Assembly (NCBI GenBank): GCA_932521035.1
Contig: OW051497.1
Span: 9,486,001-9,550,000, forward strand
Length of the DNA: 64,000 nt
Direction: 5' to 3'
Origin: Oscheius dolichura
Taxonomy: Eukaryota > Nematoda > Chromadorea > Rhabditida > Rhabditidae
The notes below the pieces were generated by a model that did not search any database, was not told where the DNA came from, and saw only the letters and a program-made list of their open reading frames with translations. Made by a program: the position numbers and the translations under genes. Positions 47,090 to 59,399 of this stretch are shown here, one piece after another; within the stretch, counting starts at the first letter, position 1, and each line of letters opens with the position of its first letter.

Positions 47090-48649
47090 ATGACCAAGAA
47101 GGATGCAACAGTGTTACGTGGCAAATGTGGTCAGTGGAGGGTGAACGGGAGATAGACACTTGAGCAGGGAAACCTGGAATACTGGAATTGTTTGGCAATC
47201 CTGAAGAATAGAAAAGCGATTTCGGAACTGTTTGTTTTTCAGAGACGAATGGAAACACGCGTAGCAACACACCCCGAAGGGCCCCCTCGGTAGCTCGTCT
47301 GGCTGCTGAGATCATAAAGAGAGAAAGGGTCATGGAAGAGTTCCCTGAATTCCCACCTGCTCCAATGGATTATGGTACAAAACGTTACTTCTTTCTTACA
47401 GTCCTCCCCCTATCAGATCCGAATGCTTACATCGATGAGACCATGTCAATTGCCGCCTCAGTGGACGACGATTCAAGCCTCGACTTTGATTTGATTCCCG
47501 ATGATGACCTCTTCCCGCCGCCAGCAGGTGAATACACTCCAAATTTGTTCAGCTCTTGGTCATTATTTGACCACTTCGGCTCATCCCCTGCCAAGTGTTA
47601 TCGCTTATTTTGCAGATCTCGCCGAAGAAGCAGCTGGAATTGATGATGAAATAATTAGCGATCGGATGTATAAGGCTCTAATGGCTAAGAACGTGCGTGC
47701 ATCAGTTCAGATGAACCTAATCATCACCTTTTTAGGGAAATACCCTCAATGCGGAAGTTAATAACATCGTCGTTGCTGTTAATATATTCAACAAGAACAC
47801 TAAAGTTATGGGAAAGGCTGACAGGTTCGCTTTGTTTTCTCTCTTCGAATACAAAGACTCTTACAGCGTTGAACTTGGGTACCTTTTAAATGTCGCCAGG
47901 CAAAGTGTCTACGATGCAATGAGGGCAAAACTATCTCCCCCGCCTTTGGATCATGCTCTGCAACCTCAGGTAAGGGACGACCAATCTGAGACCCTTTAAA
48001 TAGCGGAGAATGAAGGATATCACACCGTAGGGGGTCGGACAATAGAGGAAACAGTCCTGAGCGCCAGCCCCGTACTATATTTTAAATGACGACGACCTAA
48101 AAGGTTTCGCGCTTAGATTCTTAAATTCTTTCTTGGAAAGCTACTTCTGATCAAATGCACATTAGTCCCTCACGTCGCCCTAAACATTATGGTCTTTATT
48201 CGATCAGTCTCTGTCCCAATTTCGTAGAAAGTCTTTATCGGATCAAAACATTTCCTTTCTAAGTAATAGTTCATATTTAGGTGACCTTTGAAGTCAGTGC
48301 TCCAGCCGAAACTTCTATTTCCTTTGTGAACGTAAGTTGTACTCTTTAATCGTCTCCAAGATTGTATTTTTTAAGTTGAAAGTAACAGAGCTAAATGCTA
48401 AGCTGGATGACGAAGTCGTAGCTCATCTGGCGGCTTTTGCCCTAGACGAGCAAGTGCTGGAAAACAAAGTTCGTCTAAGCGTGGCCGTTCAAAAGTCCAA
48501 TATCGAGATCAAGGTAGCAGTAAGGACAGAAAAAATAAAGCTCATTCTATATTTAGGATCGGAAAAAGAAGAAGCCGTTACGTATCAAGATCCGAGATCT
48601 CGTAATTGAGCAAGATGAAGACGCACGAACTGATGTCGAGGAAGATTAA
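47090..48649 (+). CDS. Unrecognised 305-residue protein with acidic and basic tracts
   Basis: Seven exons join in phase: 47090-47129, 47243-47527, 47616-47692, 47736-47969, 48281-48331, 48376-48513 and 48557-48649. The N-terminus is basic (RSNTPRRAPSVARLAAEI) and is followed by an acidic stretch around SVDDDSSLDFDLIPDDDLF. A helical middle holds NNIVVAVNIFNK and RFALFSLFEYKD, and a probable beta-rich part holds VTFEVSAPAETSISF. The end is a Lys cluster (DRKKKKPLRIKIR) and an acidic tail ending VEED. There is no signal peptide or membrane helix, so it is likely nuclear or cytoplasmic. Consistent phases over six introns support a real gene, but I do not recognise the family. The first exon (13 codons) is the weakest part. 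Confidence 0.6.
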
Positions 48650-51600
48650 TGCTACTGCTGATTACGAACCTTTCTGTAATATGCTACATATCCAGAGATA
48701 TTTCCTTGCCATTTGTGATTTTCCCCATGCTCCACCTTTGTAGAACCTGTAAATAATAACCATTTCCTCCTTTCATTTCATTTGTATAGTCACAACCTTG
48801 TCATTCCTTTCAACCCCACGACCCCATGTTGCCTCAAGACGTGTAGAGTCCAAGATATTCTTCAAGCTTAAAATGTGGATTGTGATTCCTAACCCAGAAA
48901 AAGGGTACAGATTAATATAAATGTCAAATTCTTGTCTCTTTGGTCGCGTTTGATGCAGAGAGCAGTTGAGACAAAGAGGTATGCGTAAGCCAGGCGGGGA
49001 GAAGTTCAACTTAGTTTTTGGACAGAATTGCGTACGCTTAAGCGCCCAGATGAACTGTGTGACGTTCGTCCTTTGACTGACAGCTAATACAACCCATAGA
49101 TTTCGTTAGCAGATGAAGAGGGTGTTCCGATCTCTGACGCGACAGTTTAACATATCCTCTGTAGAAAAGTGTATGGCTGTTTTTTCCCATATCTTCATGC
49201 TAGCTGTTCCATGCTCCATGTGTTTCAAAGAGGATCAATCATCTTTGAGCAATGGTATAATATTGAGACTCCGGTATAAAAGCGGGACGGCTGAATCTAT
49301 TATTCGTCATCGCCTCCTTAGTATTCAATTAAGAAAACGAGTAGTAAAGTGAGTTAGTCTTTTGAGGGAGTACCCCAATGCAAATGAACCAGCTCACAAG
49401 ATGTCGCTTTGCTGCCCGGGGTCGCCAGGTTCACGCCTAGTTCATACCTCGTCTACATAGTCCTTCTTATCCTCAAACCTTTCATGAACACCCACATTGT
49501 TTGTCTCCCATTTCTGGCTAATTAACATAGATCAAGAGATCCATCTGCATATATTTGTCTTGAGGACGGCCTTGTCCTTGGTTGCCATCCTGGCTCCTAT
49601 AAGAAAAGGGGATTGCAAATGCGTTTATTTATCCATAAGGTACACAGATCTGAACACGGTGAAGGGCGAGCTGCCTTCAAAACAACGTACACAGCACAAA
49701 AACCACCGTATCTGTGAACTTCTGATAACAAAAGTGAAAGCTATCTTAGGAATACTAAGCTGATTATGGCTCCAATTTCTCAAAACGAACTTAACAAAAG
49801 TGGTTCCGAGTTTTTTTTGTAGGGGGTTGTTCAGCAAAGTTTCTTATCCCCCGCACAGGAAAAGAACGGTTGTTCATCCTTGAGCCTTGCGATTTCAAGC
49901 TTATTTAATATCGTATGGCATTTTGAAAACATGATGTGTAAGAGGGGCGGTGAATGAAATATACCGTAGATCATGGTTATATTGAAGCTACGTTGTTTCT
50001 TACTTTGTTTGAAACATGCGTTATTCCCCATATTGTGTAAGTGTTTTTACAGGTTGAAGGCCTGCTGCCCTTCGAAACTCTAATTTACTTTTTTTTCAAA
50101 ATTTCCAAATTGACCTAAAGCTCGTGAGGTCTCTGATCTTAGAACTGTAGATAATGGATGGCAGAACAATCTCCGTGTTAGTAGCTTTCCCGCGGCAATG
50201 GACTTCTCCCGTACTTTCCAAAGCAGATCACAAATATTATCAGTACAATGCCTCTCATCATAGTAGAGCCAGACTTCCCGAAAATGATCAGTTCTATGCA
50301 AAAATAAGAGCACAGCTTCGCTCATCTCATCCTCTTTTCCTTGATGACATCCGGACGAAGACAGGGAAATGATGAGCGTTTCTGGGTGGCACAACATCTT
50401 AGGACGCCCGACCCAGACGGATAAGGCTTCTGACTTAATCGGATGTGGCTGGCGACTGTAGTGCTTGACACTTCCATTTGACCTGGACTTGAGCTATGAT
50501 GCCGGTCTGACCCAGTGCCATTTAACTCTAAGTGCTGTTCGTTTTAGCAATATCCTAATCCACCTAGTCATACGGTCAAGTTTCCACTTTTATTTAATCC
50601 GTTTGGCCTTGACTCAGACAGCATATAATACCTGAAGAGGAGGTTTCTATGGATAATCCTTTCACATTCAATCATACCGTATATCTAGCTCAAAAGGGAC
50701 TCCTCCTCCCCTCGGTCTACTCCTTCTGTCCCCTTATGATGTAAGCATTTTGATGGATGCCCATGTGTAGGCGATAGCATTGAACATATAGGGTCAGAAT
50801 TTGCAGACTCTTTTCAACGACTACCACCCCCTATTCAAAACTCATCCCACGCTAGTTCCCTATTTTCTATTAGTCAACGTATAATGACGAGATGCGCAGA
50901 CCTTGGGATCTTCCTTATTAGGGCTCTGTTCTTACTTTGCAACCTTCTCATTTCACGTTGGTATTCTTGCTTCAGTGCGCATAACACGTGTTTTTGAACG
51001 TATTCCATTTATTAGGGGGGAAATCTTTGATTCCTTCAAAAAGAGCAGATTGCGTAGACCTTGGAAGAACGAGGAATGGGTCCCACGCTTTTTTGCGAAA
51101 ACACAAACAGTAGAATTCCTTTCAAAAGTTCAGCTATTTTGATCCATTTCAATATTATCATGCTTTGTTCGACTATCTGTACAGTCCAGTCGTCATGTTG
51201 CAAAACATCTTTTCCCACTACTACTGTTGTGATCTGTTGCGAGGGATCCTAACATCAAAAGGTCCTAATCCTAGCTACATCATGCAAGTGCCCTGAATCA
51301 GCAATATTATTCACAATCCTCCTATTTTCGTTGATCGCTCTGGACTGAAACTACACTATTCGGATTACGGTGAAGAAGATGAGCAGGGGATGAAGCTTGA
51401 ATGAGGCCTCTATCGCCGAGCTTTCACCGCTGAGGCGTTCCTATTCTAGCGGCTGACTGAAAAAGTACAGTCAGTACTGTCAAAATAAGTAAACAGCCCT
51501 TTCTTTTTTGTTCACAGTGGGGATAATAATAACAAAGGATAATCTTATTGTAGCTGTTAGTCATTGGATTGACATCTCTCTAGCTACAAATGACGCCCTT

Positions 51601-51776
51601 CTCAAAATAAATGCTGCTCTTACAAATGACTGTTGTCGCCAGCGCAACTCCTATCCATCTCGTCTAGAATGTCTTTTTTGAGTCACCTCGTCCCACTTCT
51701 TCATTCCATCCTTTTATTTCTTGTCTCCTTCTTTGCGATATAATGTTCAGAACTTTCAGACTTTCACAGCTTAATC
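48650..51776. other. Gene-poor interval
   Basis: This 3.1 kb interval follows the unrecognised 305-residue protein gene. A short frame at about 49101-49151 (ISLADEEGVPISDATV) follows a CCCATAG acceptor-like site and looks exon-like, but I found no partner exons, so it may be a relic. Other frames are short and without motifs. No RNA gene or repeat was recognised. Confidence 0.45.
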
Positions 51777-53528
51777 ATGCTTATCTCCGGTGCTTTTATA
51801 TTTATTTTCTCTCTGATATGCGAAGGACATTCTAAAGTGTATCACCATTATAAAAAAATTGGTAGGTTTTTAGTTGTTGAAATGAAAGATATATCTCTTC
51901 AGCCTGTGGTGAAACGATAACCCAAAATGAAGGCTTCTACCTTCCAGTGGGCGAATCCTGTGAGATCTACATAGATCCTCCAGTTGGACTCGACACCACC
52001 GTGGACATGTGGTGGGCGAGGTCGTCAGTCACAAATGAAGAAATGTGCTCTTCAGTTCAGGTAAACAGACGCTATTTATACATTCCCCGGGAAAGGTTAA
52101 TGACTTTAAAAATTCATGGGCTGCCTGAGTTTACCGCCTGCGCCGTTCCAAAAAAGATGTGTTGCAAAAACTCGTGCCTAGAATAATTAACAAATACATT
52201 TATTAATATTCATGTCAGCTGTGCTTTGTGTGTTCTGACGTTTCCCAGACAGAAATAAGACTATCACTGGTAAATCCTTGGTAATTCCATAAGAACGGAA
52301 ATACTCATCTTTGCACTTCTTTGAACTTCTTTCCAGAAGATTGAGGAGGATTGTAGCGTTACGACAGTAGGGCAATAGACCTAGCGGCTACAATTGTTCC
52401 AACACTGCTGACGGAAGCAGCTTCATAAGCTAAAACTGTATTAAACGTGCAAAAGTTTCTTGTCCTTCTAATGGTTTCATGGTAGAATCTCAAATCACCC
52501 TCCCACGTAAATCAACTTAATCTCTTATTACTTAATAGCGGTCTAGGTAATGAAGTTAGCTAACAACATGAGGCGACCATGTTCCTTTAAACGACCAAAG
52601 CGTATGTTTTTCTGTGCTATGGGTACAATAACGGAAGAAATGCGTGAGCGCGTTCTATAGTACATGCTTGTTTGATTACAGCTGGAGGGAATAGGGTATA
52701 CATTTATTAGTACATGGGTACGCGAGGGCATTAATTGAGCACGATGTAGCCGACCGATCATTAAACATTTAGATTGTGGATGACGACACGGAAGAGGAAT
52801 ACAGTCCTTGTGAGGCGGCAGCAAGCAAATCTTACTTTTTCACTGGGAAAGGGCGAAGCTATACCATCAAGGTCGACAACCTCCCCGATCTGGCTACAGT
52901 TCATGTCGAGTTTCTTAGCAAGAAATATAGTATGCTCTCCTAATGACTTCCTAAAGAATAAGTTTTAGAATGTGGAGATCAACTAAAGTACGACATGTTC
53001 GGGATACCTGTAGAATTCATGACTAATGGATCGTCTACCGATGACTGTTCTTTAATCGTTCCTTCTAACGCTTTCATTTATGTTGACCATACGGATACGT
53101 CTTCAAAACTAACTGAGGTATAGTTACAGCTGCTAGTCATCAGAGCTGGTGGATTTCAGTGTATTGACTTCCATATAACTCAAGGGCCATCGCTCCGAAG
53201 AGCAACGCTAACTACAGAACATCACTGCGTCGGTATGTTATTCGAATCAACTTATATTTTTGCATTTCCTTTCAGGAGAAAGGAGGGAAAATGCCCCAAT
53301 ACGATTCTCAGTCATCTGCAGCGCAGCCCAGTTCCATATGACTGCTCTCACTCCGGGTACATCTGTCAAAATTACCATGATGCCCGTGAATCAAGAACAC
53401 AGCCGACAGTTTATTGAAATGTTCGCTGAACATTGTGTTAGTTACAGGTAAGTAGTCTGTCTTAAAAGAGAGTTTATATTATTTTTTTCAGCTTCGCTCC
53501 AAAACCCCTGGTCATATATGATGAATAA
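51777..53528 (+). CDS. Secreted cysteine-containing protein with a repeated module
   Basis: ATG at 51777 opens a signal peptide (MLISGAFIFIFSLICEG). Exon 2 starts at about 51903 with ACGETITQNEGFYLPVGESC. Later exons are at 52774 (IVDDDTEEEYSPCEAAASK, then SYTIKVDNLPDLATV), about 52971 (ECGDQLKYDMFGIPVEF), about 53127, about 53276 and a last exon ending at 53526-53528 (PLVIYDE). Exon 2 has a donor at 52060 (CAG|GTAAAC) whose phase fits the exon at 52774. If not spliced, it reads on through RLMTLKIHGLPEFTACAVP to a stop at 52184-52186. That extension resembles the 52774 exon, so two isoforms or a duplicated short gene are possible. Cysteine spacing suggests a CUB-like or beta-sandwich extracellular fold. 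I do not recognise the family. Confidence 0.6.
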
Positions 53529-53679
53529 TGGTCTTCTGTTCCTTTGATGTGCTCCGCTATTTATTTTTGTAGTATAAAATCAAGCGCCTATTAACAATGA
53601 TTTATTTGTCACATTATTGAATACCGAGGAGAGAAAAAAAAATACGAGACGCCGACGCCTCAATAGACATTGGTACCCT

Positions 53680-54421
53680 TCAAACGGCGATCCTTTCAAT
53701 GGGGCTCAATACTGCTCGACTGGGTCTGTCTGGAGACGGTCGACCTCGTCTGCTGAAAGGGAATGATCTATTGGGGAGCGAGTAAAGCCCATTACCGAGT
53801 GCTTTGATCTCATCTTTCAGATTATCACCGATACGCTTGAGTTCACGGACGACTTTAGCCTGTTGATGCTCGTACTGAAAGTACACTTGTTCGAATGGGA
53901 CTAAAAATCGGAAATACCAATTTGTGAAACATGCAAAAATCAACTAGCTCGTCCTCGCTATTTGGACAGTCTTTGATCCCGTTACAGAGGTCCTCATATC
54001 TGAAAGAGGCTACTAGTCATCTCCTGGGTAGTTCCCCTACCTAACACAAGTGAATGTTGTCATATCATGATTGGTGGAAGGGCAAGCATACATGGCGACA
54101 TCACTTCCCATCGTGTGACGTGTGGGACACTGACGACGTAGCACTATACTAGAAAGTCTTTTGGGAACTTCTCTTTCGCTCACGTGAAGGTCGGACATAG
54201 GCTAATGTGTTGAGAAGAGACTCATCCTCGCCGGGGAGATTGCTCACATCCTGAATTGTATTGTTCTCAGTATTCGTTTAAATTAAGATTCAGAGATATC
54301 AACGTTTTAGGAAGTGCGAGTTATTTTTAGTTGTATTCTTTGAAAATTTTACCTTAATTTTGGCCAAAGTCATTAAACTGAAACTGGAGAGGAGAGCAAT
54401 TCCAAATATGCGGCTTCTCAT
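53680..54421 (-). CDS. Secreted protein with an LDL-receptor class A domain
   Basis: ATG at 54421 opens a signal peptide (MRSRIFGIALLSSFSLMTLA). The next exon encodes DVSNLPGEDESLLNTLAYV. After it come CPTRHTMGSDVAMYAC and, across an intron, CVRYEDLCNGIKDCPNSEDE, which is the calcium-binding core of an LDLa repeat (D-C-x-N-G-x-x-D-C-x-x-x-x-D-E). The last exon is a Gln/Lys-rich helix (YEHQQAKVVRELKRIGDNL) with an Arg/Ser/Pro-rich tail, and its stop is at 53680. The junction between the LDLa exon and the last exon does not match in phase with a canonical donor, so that splice, or the C-terminal part, is uncertain. One LDLa unit plus a coiled tail suggests an extracellular binding protein. The ligand is unknown. 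Confidence 0.6.
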
Positions 54422-56717
54422 CGTCGTTTATCTAAAAATTGCGAGTGTATTTGAGTCCTAACCGAGAGACAAGGGGCCCCTAATTGTGAATAGGAAGTAA
54501 TGGTAATGGAGAAAAAATAACCACAGCTGGGCAGACAGAAAGTCACCGCCAATCAGAATGGCTTCAGATCGGCAACATTCTGCGGAACGGAGAGGGGAAA
54601 GCCCAGGTTATATACAATAGAAGAGAGTAAGTGGGAGGAGCTTAGTAATCCTTTTGTAGCAATTCTTCATTGCTCGTGTGAATGTGTGGAATATGATCTC
54701 TTCATCGGGGACAAATCAGAGAGGAAATGAAAAGGGCATCACGACAATGATCTTCACGTCAAGTCCTGTTGATAATTCGGCTTCTGAATATAGACGGAAA
54801 ACCTGCATATAGACGAAGAACAGATTGAATACTTTTGATCTCTGAATTCGTTCTTTTAGGCTCAGTAAGTGAAGTCAGACTAATTCTTCCCCCAGGGATG
54901 AAAAACCACTGGACAATGAATAACCTATGTCAGGTATGAGATACGATTAAAGGAAGAAAGCGGAGATAAAGAGCATGACAGAAACTACAGCAGGTGAAAT
55001 GGAGCAGATCTTTGTATTATTACACTAATAGTTCCTTCTAACAACTGCAGATGCTGACAAGGGGATCGAAGCCGGTCTTAAGAAAATCGAGTCAGAGCAA
55101 AGTTCTTCTTTATGATCATGCTGTTGCTGAGTCAGGCCATAACATGGAAGATAATCATGTAAAATGTGCAAAGATTCAAGCGGATACATTTACAGGGTAC
55201 AATGTATTTTTTTTTGAAGAATTGGATCTCTCTAATTGTAGAGAAGAACGCATTTCATCAAAGAGGAGAAAAAACGAAGTAATCAAGGAAAAAACTGCTA
55301 CAAAACTGAAATGAATTATTCGGAGATATCCTAAAATGAAGGGGCGAATTTTACGGACGTTGAACTTCACGTCAAGTTCAGAACACAAAGCAAATAATGG
55401 GCGTTTGAAGCGCTACCTTTTTCATGCTCAGATTGGATTTTTTCTACTCTATAAAGAACGGCAAAAGGAGAGGAAACCCTTTAAAAATGATGACATTTAT
55501 TTAGAACGCGACATTTTCTGACAGAAGCCCTGTGTGGTCCTTGGGGGCGAAGATCGGGTCTATTATACTCCTACGATATCTCACGTCGAATAAGCTCATA
55601 AAAGGGTGTTTTTCAAATTCTATGCAAATCAGATCACAGGACGATTGAATAAACGCAGACCGATGTGACGTGATTTTTTTTAAAGAAAAGGGGGTATCCT
55701 ACATGGGGTAACCATGCGAGCCAATTAAATAAGGCGCTGCCCACGCTTCCTACATCGTTCATTGTTTTTAATAAGCAATTTGCTTTAATGTATCCTTTAC
55801 ACGCGACAAAGCTACGCAAGTAATTGTTATTTATCCCCATCATCTACTATAAAATTTAATACCGTTTACGTTATAAGCAGGTGTTAATTGGGCTTTTAAT
55901 TATGCGCGTGTAGAGACTAGAAGTGCCCAGTTTTATTGTGAGGGGCGCCTTGGCCGGCCGACGCCCCCGTTTTGTGTTGGCGGAGGCTCCCCATAAGGGC
56001 CTTTTTCGTTCCCCTGGGTTTGGTCGAAATGTCCGGCTTTGACAAAACGAAAAGCGAAACCATTTTTGACCATTGGCCGACCGAAGCAGGCCGCTTATAG
56101 GAAAGGGCTTAACTTTGGTAAAGTGCTGTCGATTCCTCACTGTTAAAAGTTCAGCTTAACAAAAAATTCAGCTAGAAGACGGCGAGAAGCGTCGTCGAAT
56201 GACCCTACTCTCATCGCGCTAGCGCAAAAAACGTTGTTGCCATTTTCAAAATTTGGAAGCTCGCTTCCTCCTCACTCCCTCACTTTCAAAAAATTCTAAA
56301 AGCGCAGTTCGGCGCAGCAAAAATTATCGGTTCGAATGAGCCTACTCTCAATTTCCTCACTCAAAAAAAAGCGTCAGTTACATAACGCATTTTATTATAA
56401 AAAGGTGATTTTTTTACCAATGATTAATTGGCTATTAGCAGAGAACGAGTACAAAATGTTCCGTGTTTTACGTAGATGAAGATTTCACCTGTTAGATTAT
56501 TTTTGCAACTAGCTGATGAAAAACAAAGGGGAGACAGTAATATAACCCTGCGAAGTAAATAGTAACAATGCCGAGGGTTCAAACACCTACTGGTTTCCGT
56601 TACTCAAGGGAATGACTCTCCCGACAGTCACCTTTTCAAGCGACCAGAAGAGAGCAGAATGATGAAAAAGATGAAAGAAACCAATATCTGTTAGTAGTTG
56701 TTGTGGAGGCTGTAAAG

Positions 56718-56771
56718 GTCAGGTACAGAAAGCTTAGGATCCAAGATTACGGTATTATGGGAGATAAAACC
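56718..56771 (+). repeat. Dispersed direct repeat, copy 1
   Basis: This segment begins TCAGGTACAGAAAGCT and ends TTACGGTATTATGGGAGATA followed by AAACC. A very similar segment is found 629 bp downstream. The ends are well conserved and the middle is diverged. Confidence 0.85.
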
Positions 56772-57346
56772 ATGTTTCTACAGAGAATCCCCAGCTAAGG
56801 AGGAGTCCTGATACATCCCCTGCATGTGTTCAGACAGTTGATGGATTTCTCGGGATAGCTAGTGCAAAATGTAACGAACGTCTATACTCTCCCAGGCCTA
56901 TGAGCGAAGCACCTCCCGGTGCTGAGAACTTTTCCAGGAACCGACAAAATTTCCGACTTCATAGAGAATAAACAAGGTATTTGGTCGGATGTGGTTTAAA
57001 ACTGATATCATTAACAGATCTGTTAACAAACACCCCCTCCCATTCTTTTGGCTGAAATGTCGAGATGTACTCGAACATTTCTACAAAGGCTTCGGTTATG
57101 TTAAGCCGATTAGTAATAAAAGTAATAAAAAGTAGATGTGAACAAAATGAGACTTTCGAGAAAAATTGTATGTGGGAAGTGCTCTCAGTTGGTAAAAAAA
57201 ATTATTCAGCGAGTAGTGTTTCTTTGGTAAATAAACAATGTAAGAAGGAATAAATAGAACTTGATTAATGCCATCTAAAAAGGAACGACGGCTGGAAAAT
57301 GATCAACGCGGTAGAGGACTATAAAAGAGCAATACGGAGGAGAAGA

Positions 57347-57399
57347 TCAGGTACAGAAAGCTCACGATTGAAGCTTACGGTATTATGGGAGATAAAACC
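57347..57399 (+). repeat. Dispersed direct repeat, copy 2
   Basis: Second copy of the 53-bp direct repeat, sharing TCAGGTACAGAAAGCT at the left and TTACGGTATTATGGGAGATA plus AAACC at the right with copy 1. The pair may belong to a larger decayed element. Confidence 0.85.
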
Positions 57400-57902
57400 G
57401 TGCGAAATAAACGAGAATCGCTACCTGCAGTCGTTTCAAGACTTGTAGGAGAATATTCAAGTAGTCGGAGAGCTTGAGCTACTGAAAAAGCGCCTTGAAC
57501 GAAATCTCCTTTTATAGGGAACATTCTTCTTTTGGTCTCCACCTATTGAACGCTCTCTTCCTTAGAAAACCAGTCAGCTAAAAAATTTGTGATCATCAAA
57601 CTATGACCTCATTTTTCTGCCGTTTAATTTCAAACAAAAACCCGCTACGTAACAAGATGCTCAATCAGGCTTCAAATTGTTATCTAGATAGGGACCCGGT
57701 AGAGATCAGAAGTTTCGCGTAAATCTTCAGTTCAAATGAAGTCAAGCGGCGGTAACTTCTGTACAAAAGAGAGGTTCTTGCCTACGTGTCATCAAAATCA
57801 CTCTATCAGAACTGTGATCGGTGTTCTACGTCAAAAATGCCTCAGGAAAGGTTCACAAAAGCGTACATAGTGGCCAGTAACAAAAGAAAAAGGGAGGTTT
57901 TC

Positions 57903-57985
57903 ATATCGAGGAAAATGAATCTACGTCGAAGTGACGGTCGAGGAAATTATATATCGAGGAAAATGAATCTACGTCGAAGTGACGG
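57903..57985 (+). repeat. Tandem repeat, 35-bp unit with 48-bp period
   Basis: The unit starts ATATCGAGGAAAATGAATCT and ends AAGTGACGG. It occurs exactly twice (57903-57937 and 57951-57985). The 13-bp spacer TCGAGGAAATTAT is itself a partial copy of the unit start. The 48-bp period is a multiple of three, and the plus-strand frame reads ISRKMNLRRSDG twice, though I do not think it is coding. Confidence 0.95.
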
Positions 57986-58220
57986 AAAATATCTTTGAAA
58001 ATTGCTATAGCACCCATAATAAATTAGATCACTTGCGGGGAGTAGAAGGGTATGAGCTAATATGACTAGGTAGCAACTTGTTGAAATTCAACGTTAACCT
58101 TTAGATAACAGCTATGACATGGAGACGAGATACTGAATCAGCAAGTAACGATGAATAACAAACTTGTCAAGATACAGTACCTTGAAGAATGCAGCCTGGG
58201 AGTAAGCATTACCTTATTGT

Positions 58221-58243
58221 GGGGGGGGGGGGGGGGGGGGGGG
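58221..58243 (+). repeat. Oligo-G tract, 23 consecutive G
   Basis: An uninterrupted run of 23 G is preceded by ATTGT and followed by AAGAG. Such runs can fold into G-quadruplexes and are prone to length change. The exact length may also reflect sequencing or assembly error. Confidence 0.95.
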
Positions 58244-59397
58244 AAGAGTTCCATGAACACCTAATCGGTATAGCTTTTTACCCTTTCCCACACTTTCTTT
58301 TCCCAATCTGTTTGCGAAGTCCCCTTCTGCCTTGCAATCATTTTAAAACTGAGGTTTTAGCCGTTCACGGAGGGAAATCTGGACCAGACAACCAATTAAC
58401 TAATCTGTCTTAGATAAAGACAATTATTCCTCTGAAATGTTTTATTGGCTACGGAAAAAAAGCTGTCTGATTATGAAAGGAACTGTTTTGATCTTCTGAG
58501 CCACTGTCTGCTGGTTATCTGTATACAGGGTCTCCTCTTTAAAAGGGCCCAACTGATGTGTATCAGTCCTATATTTGCCAAGGTGTGGGTCAGTTATTTA
58601 CTCATAGAAATTCCATGCTGGTCTTCGCTGCCCGGCTCATGCACTGTTTGTGATCGGCGTTCTTTCTGCTTCGCCCGTTCCCCATTAGTTAGCTGGCTCG
58701 CGAAATGGTCACTGCAAACAATCGGTTACTGATTTCGTCTGCACACTGATAAACGGGGGATAAGGACCAGGCGAGCCCCTGTTTTGGCAGGTGACCCACT
58801 AAAACGTGATTCAATCTTTCCCCCTATCAAAATGAACTACTGAACTGAAAGTGAGACCCATATCGACTAGTTGCCATGTAACCGTGACCGTTCCTGCCCA
58901 CAGTTGATCCTAGTTGCTGTATTAGATCGCCGCTATATCGATTTTGAGGAATTGGAACGCGTAAACAAGCAGGGAATTGTCGTCGCTTTTCCCAAATGAT
59001 TGATGCTTTTATTTCTTTTCTGTTTTTCTATTTCTCCCCGGCTTCTTTTATGACAAAACTGTTCTTTCGAATCTGTTTTGATGATCACTGTGTTTTTATG
59101 GCCCACCCTGCTTTAGACACAGAGTGCAGCGGTGTGTTGTCGGGCTCTGCCCCAATAGGATGTTTTCCCCCTTCTTCCGCCTCTGCTAACTACTACCCCG
59201 ACCGAACCTGTTCCCCTATTTCCTGGCAAATTTTGCTATGGGTTCGGTGACGATCTATCGGTCAATTAGTATGCGTATTATCGCATTTAGTTCCCCATTT
59301 TTGGTTGCCCCGTGTACCCGTCAGCAGATGAGTAACCCGTCCTGTTATTCTCGGTTCCTTTTGTTCAATTGAATGTTGTTTAAAAGGCCTCTTTTAT

Positions 59398-59399
59398 AG
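59398..59399 (+). promoter_or_regulatory. Candidate trans-splice or 5' UTR acceptor AG
   Basis: The sequence CTTTTATAG ends six bases before the start ATG (59405) of the metal transporter. An acceptor-like polypyrimidine-AG so close to a start codon is typical of spliced-leader addition in nematodes, but it could equally end a 5' untranslated intron. Confidence 0.4.

Noticed and set aside
47366-47392. 27-nt GT-AG segment as an intron in the 305-residue protein gene
   Set aside because: It is shorter than any other intron here and in frame either way, so it was kept as coding.
47528-47552. 25-nt GT-AG intron in the same gene
   Set aside because: An 88-nt alternative ending at TTATTTTGCAG keeps the same frame and has a much better acceptor.
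49370-49440. Possible tRNA-like segment because of GGTTCACGCC
   Set aside because: The box B consensus is not met, and no acceptor or anticodon stem pairing could be drawn.
55871-56140. Minus-strand frame of 89 codons (Arg/Lys/Pro-rich)
   Set aside because: It has a GC-rich local composition unlike its neighbours, no known motif, and lies in repeat-like sequence. It was not accepted as a gene.
56320-56350. GGTTCGAATGAGCC as a possible tRNA box B
   Set aside because: No box A or cloverleaf fits upstream. The motif is part of a local repeat shared with about 56190.
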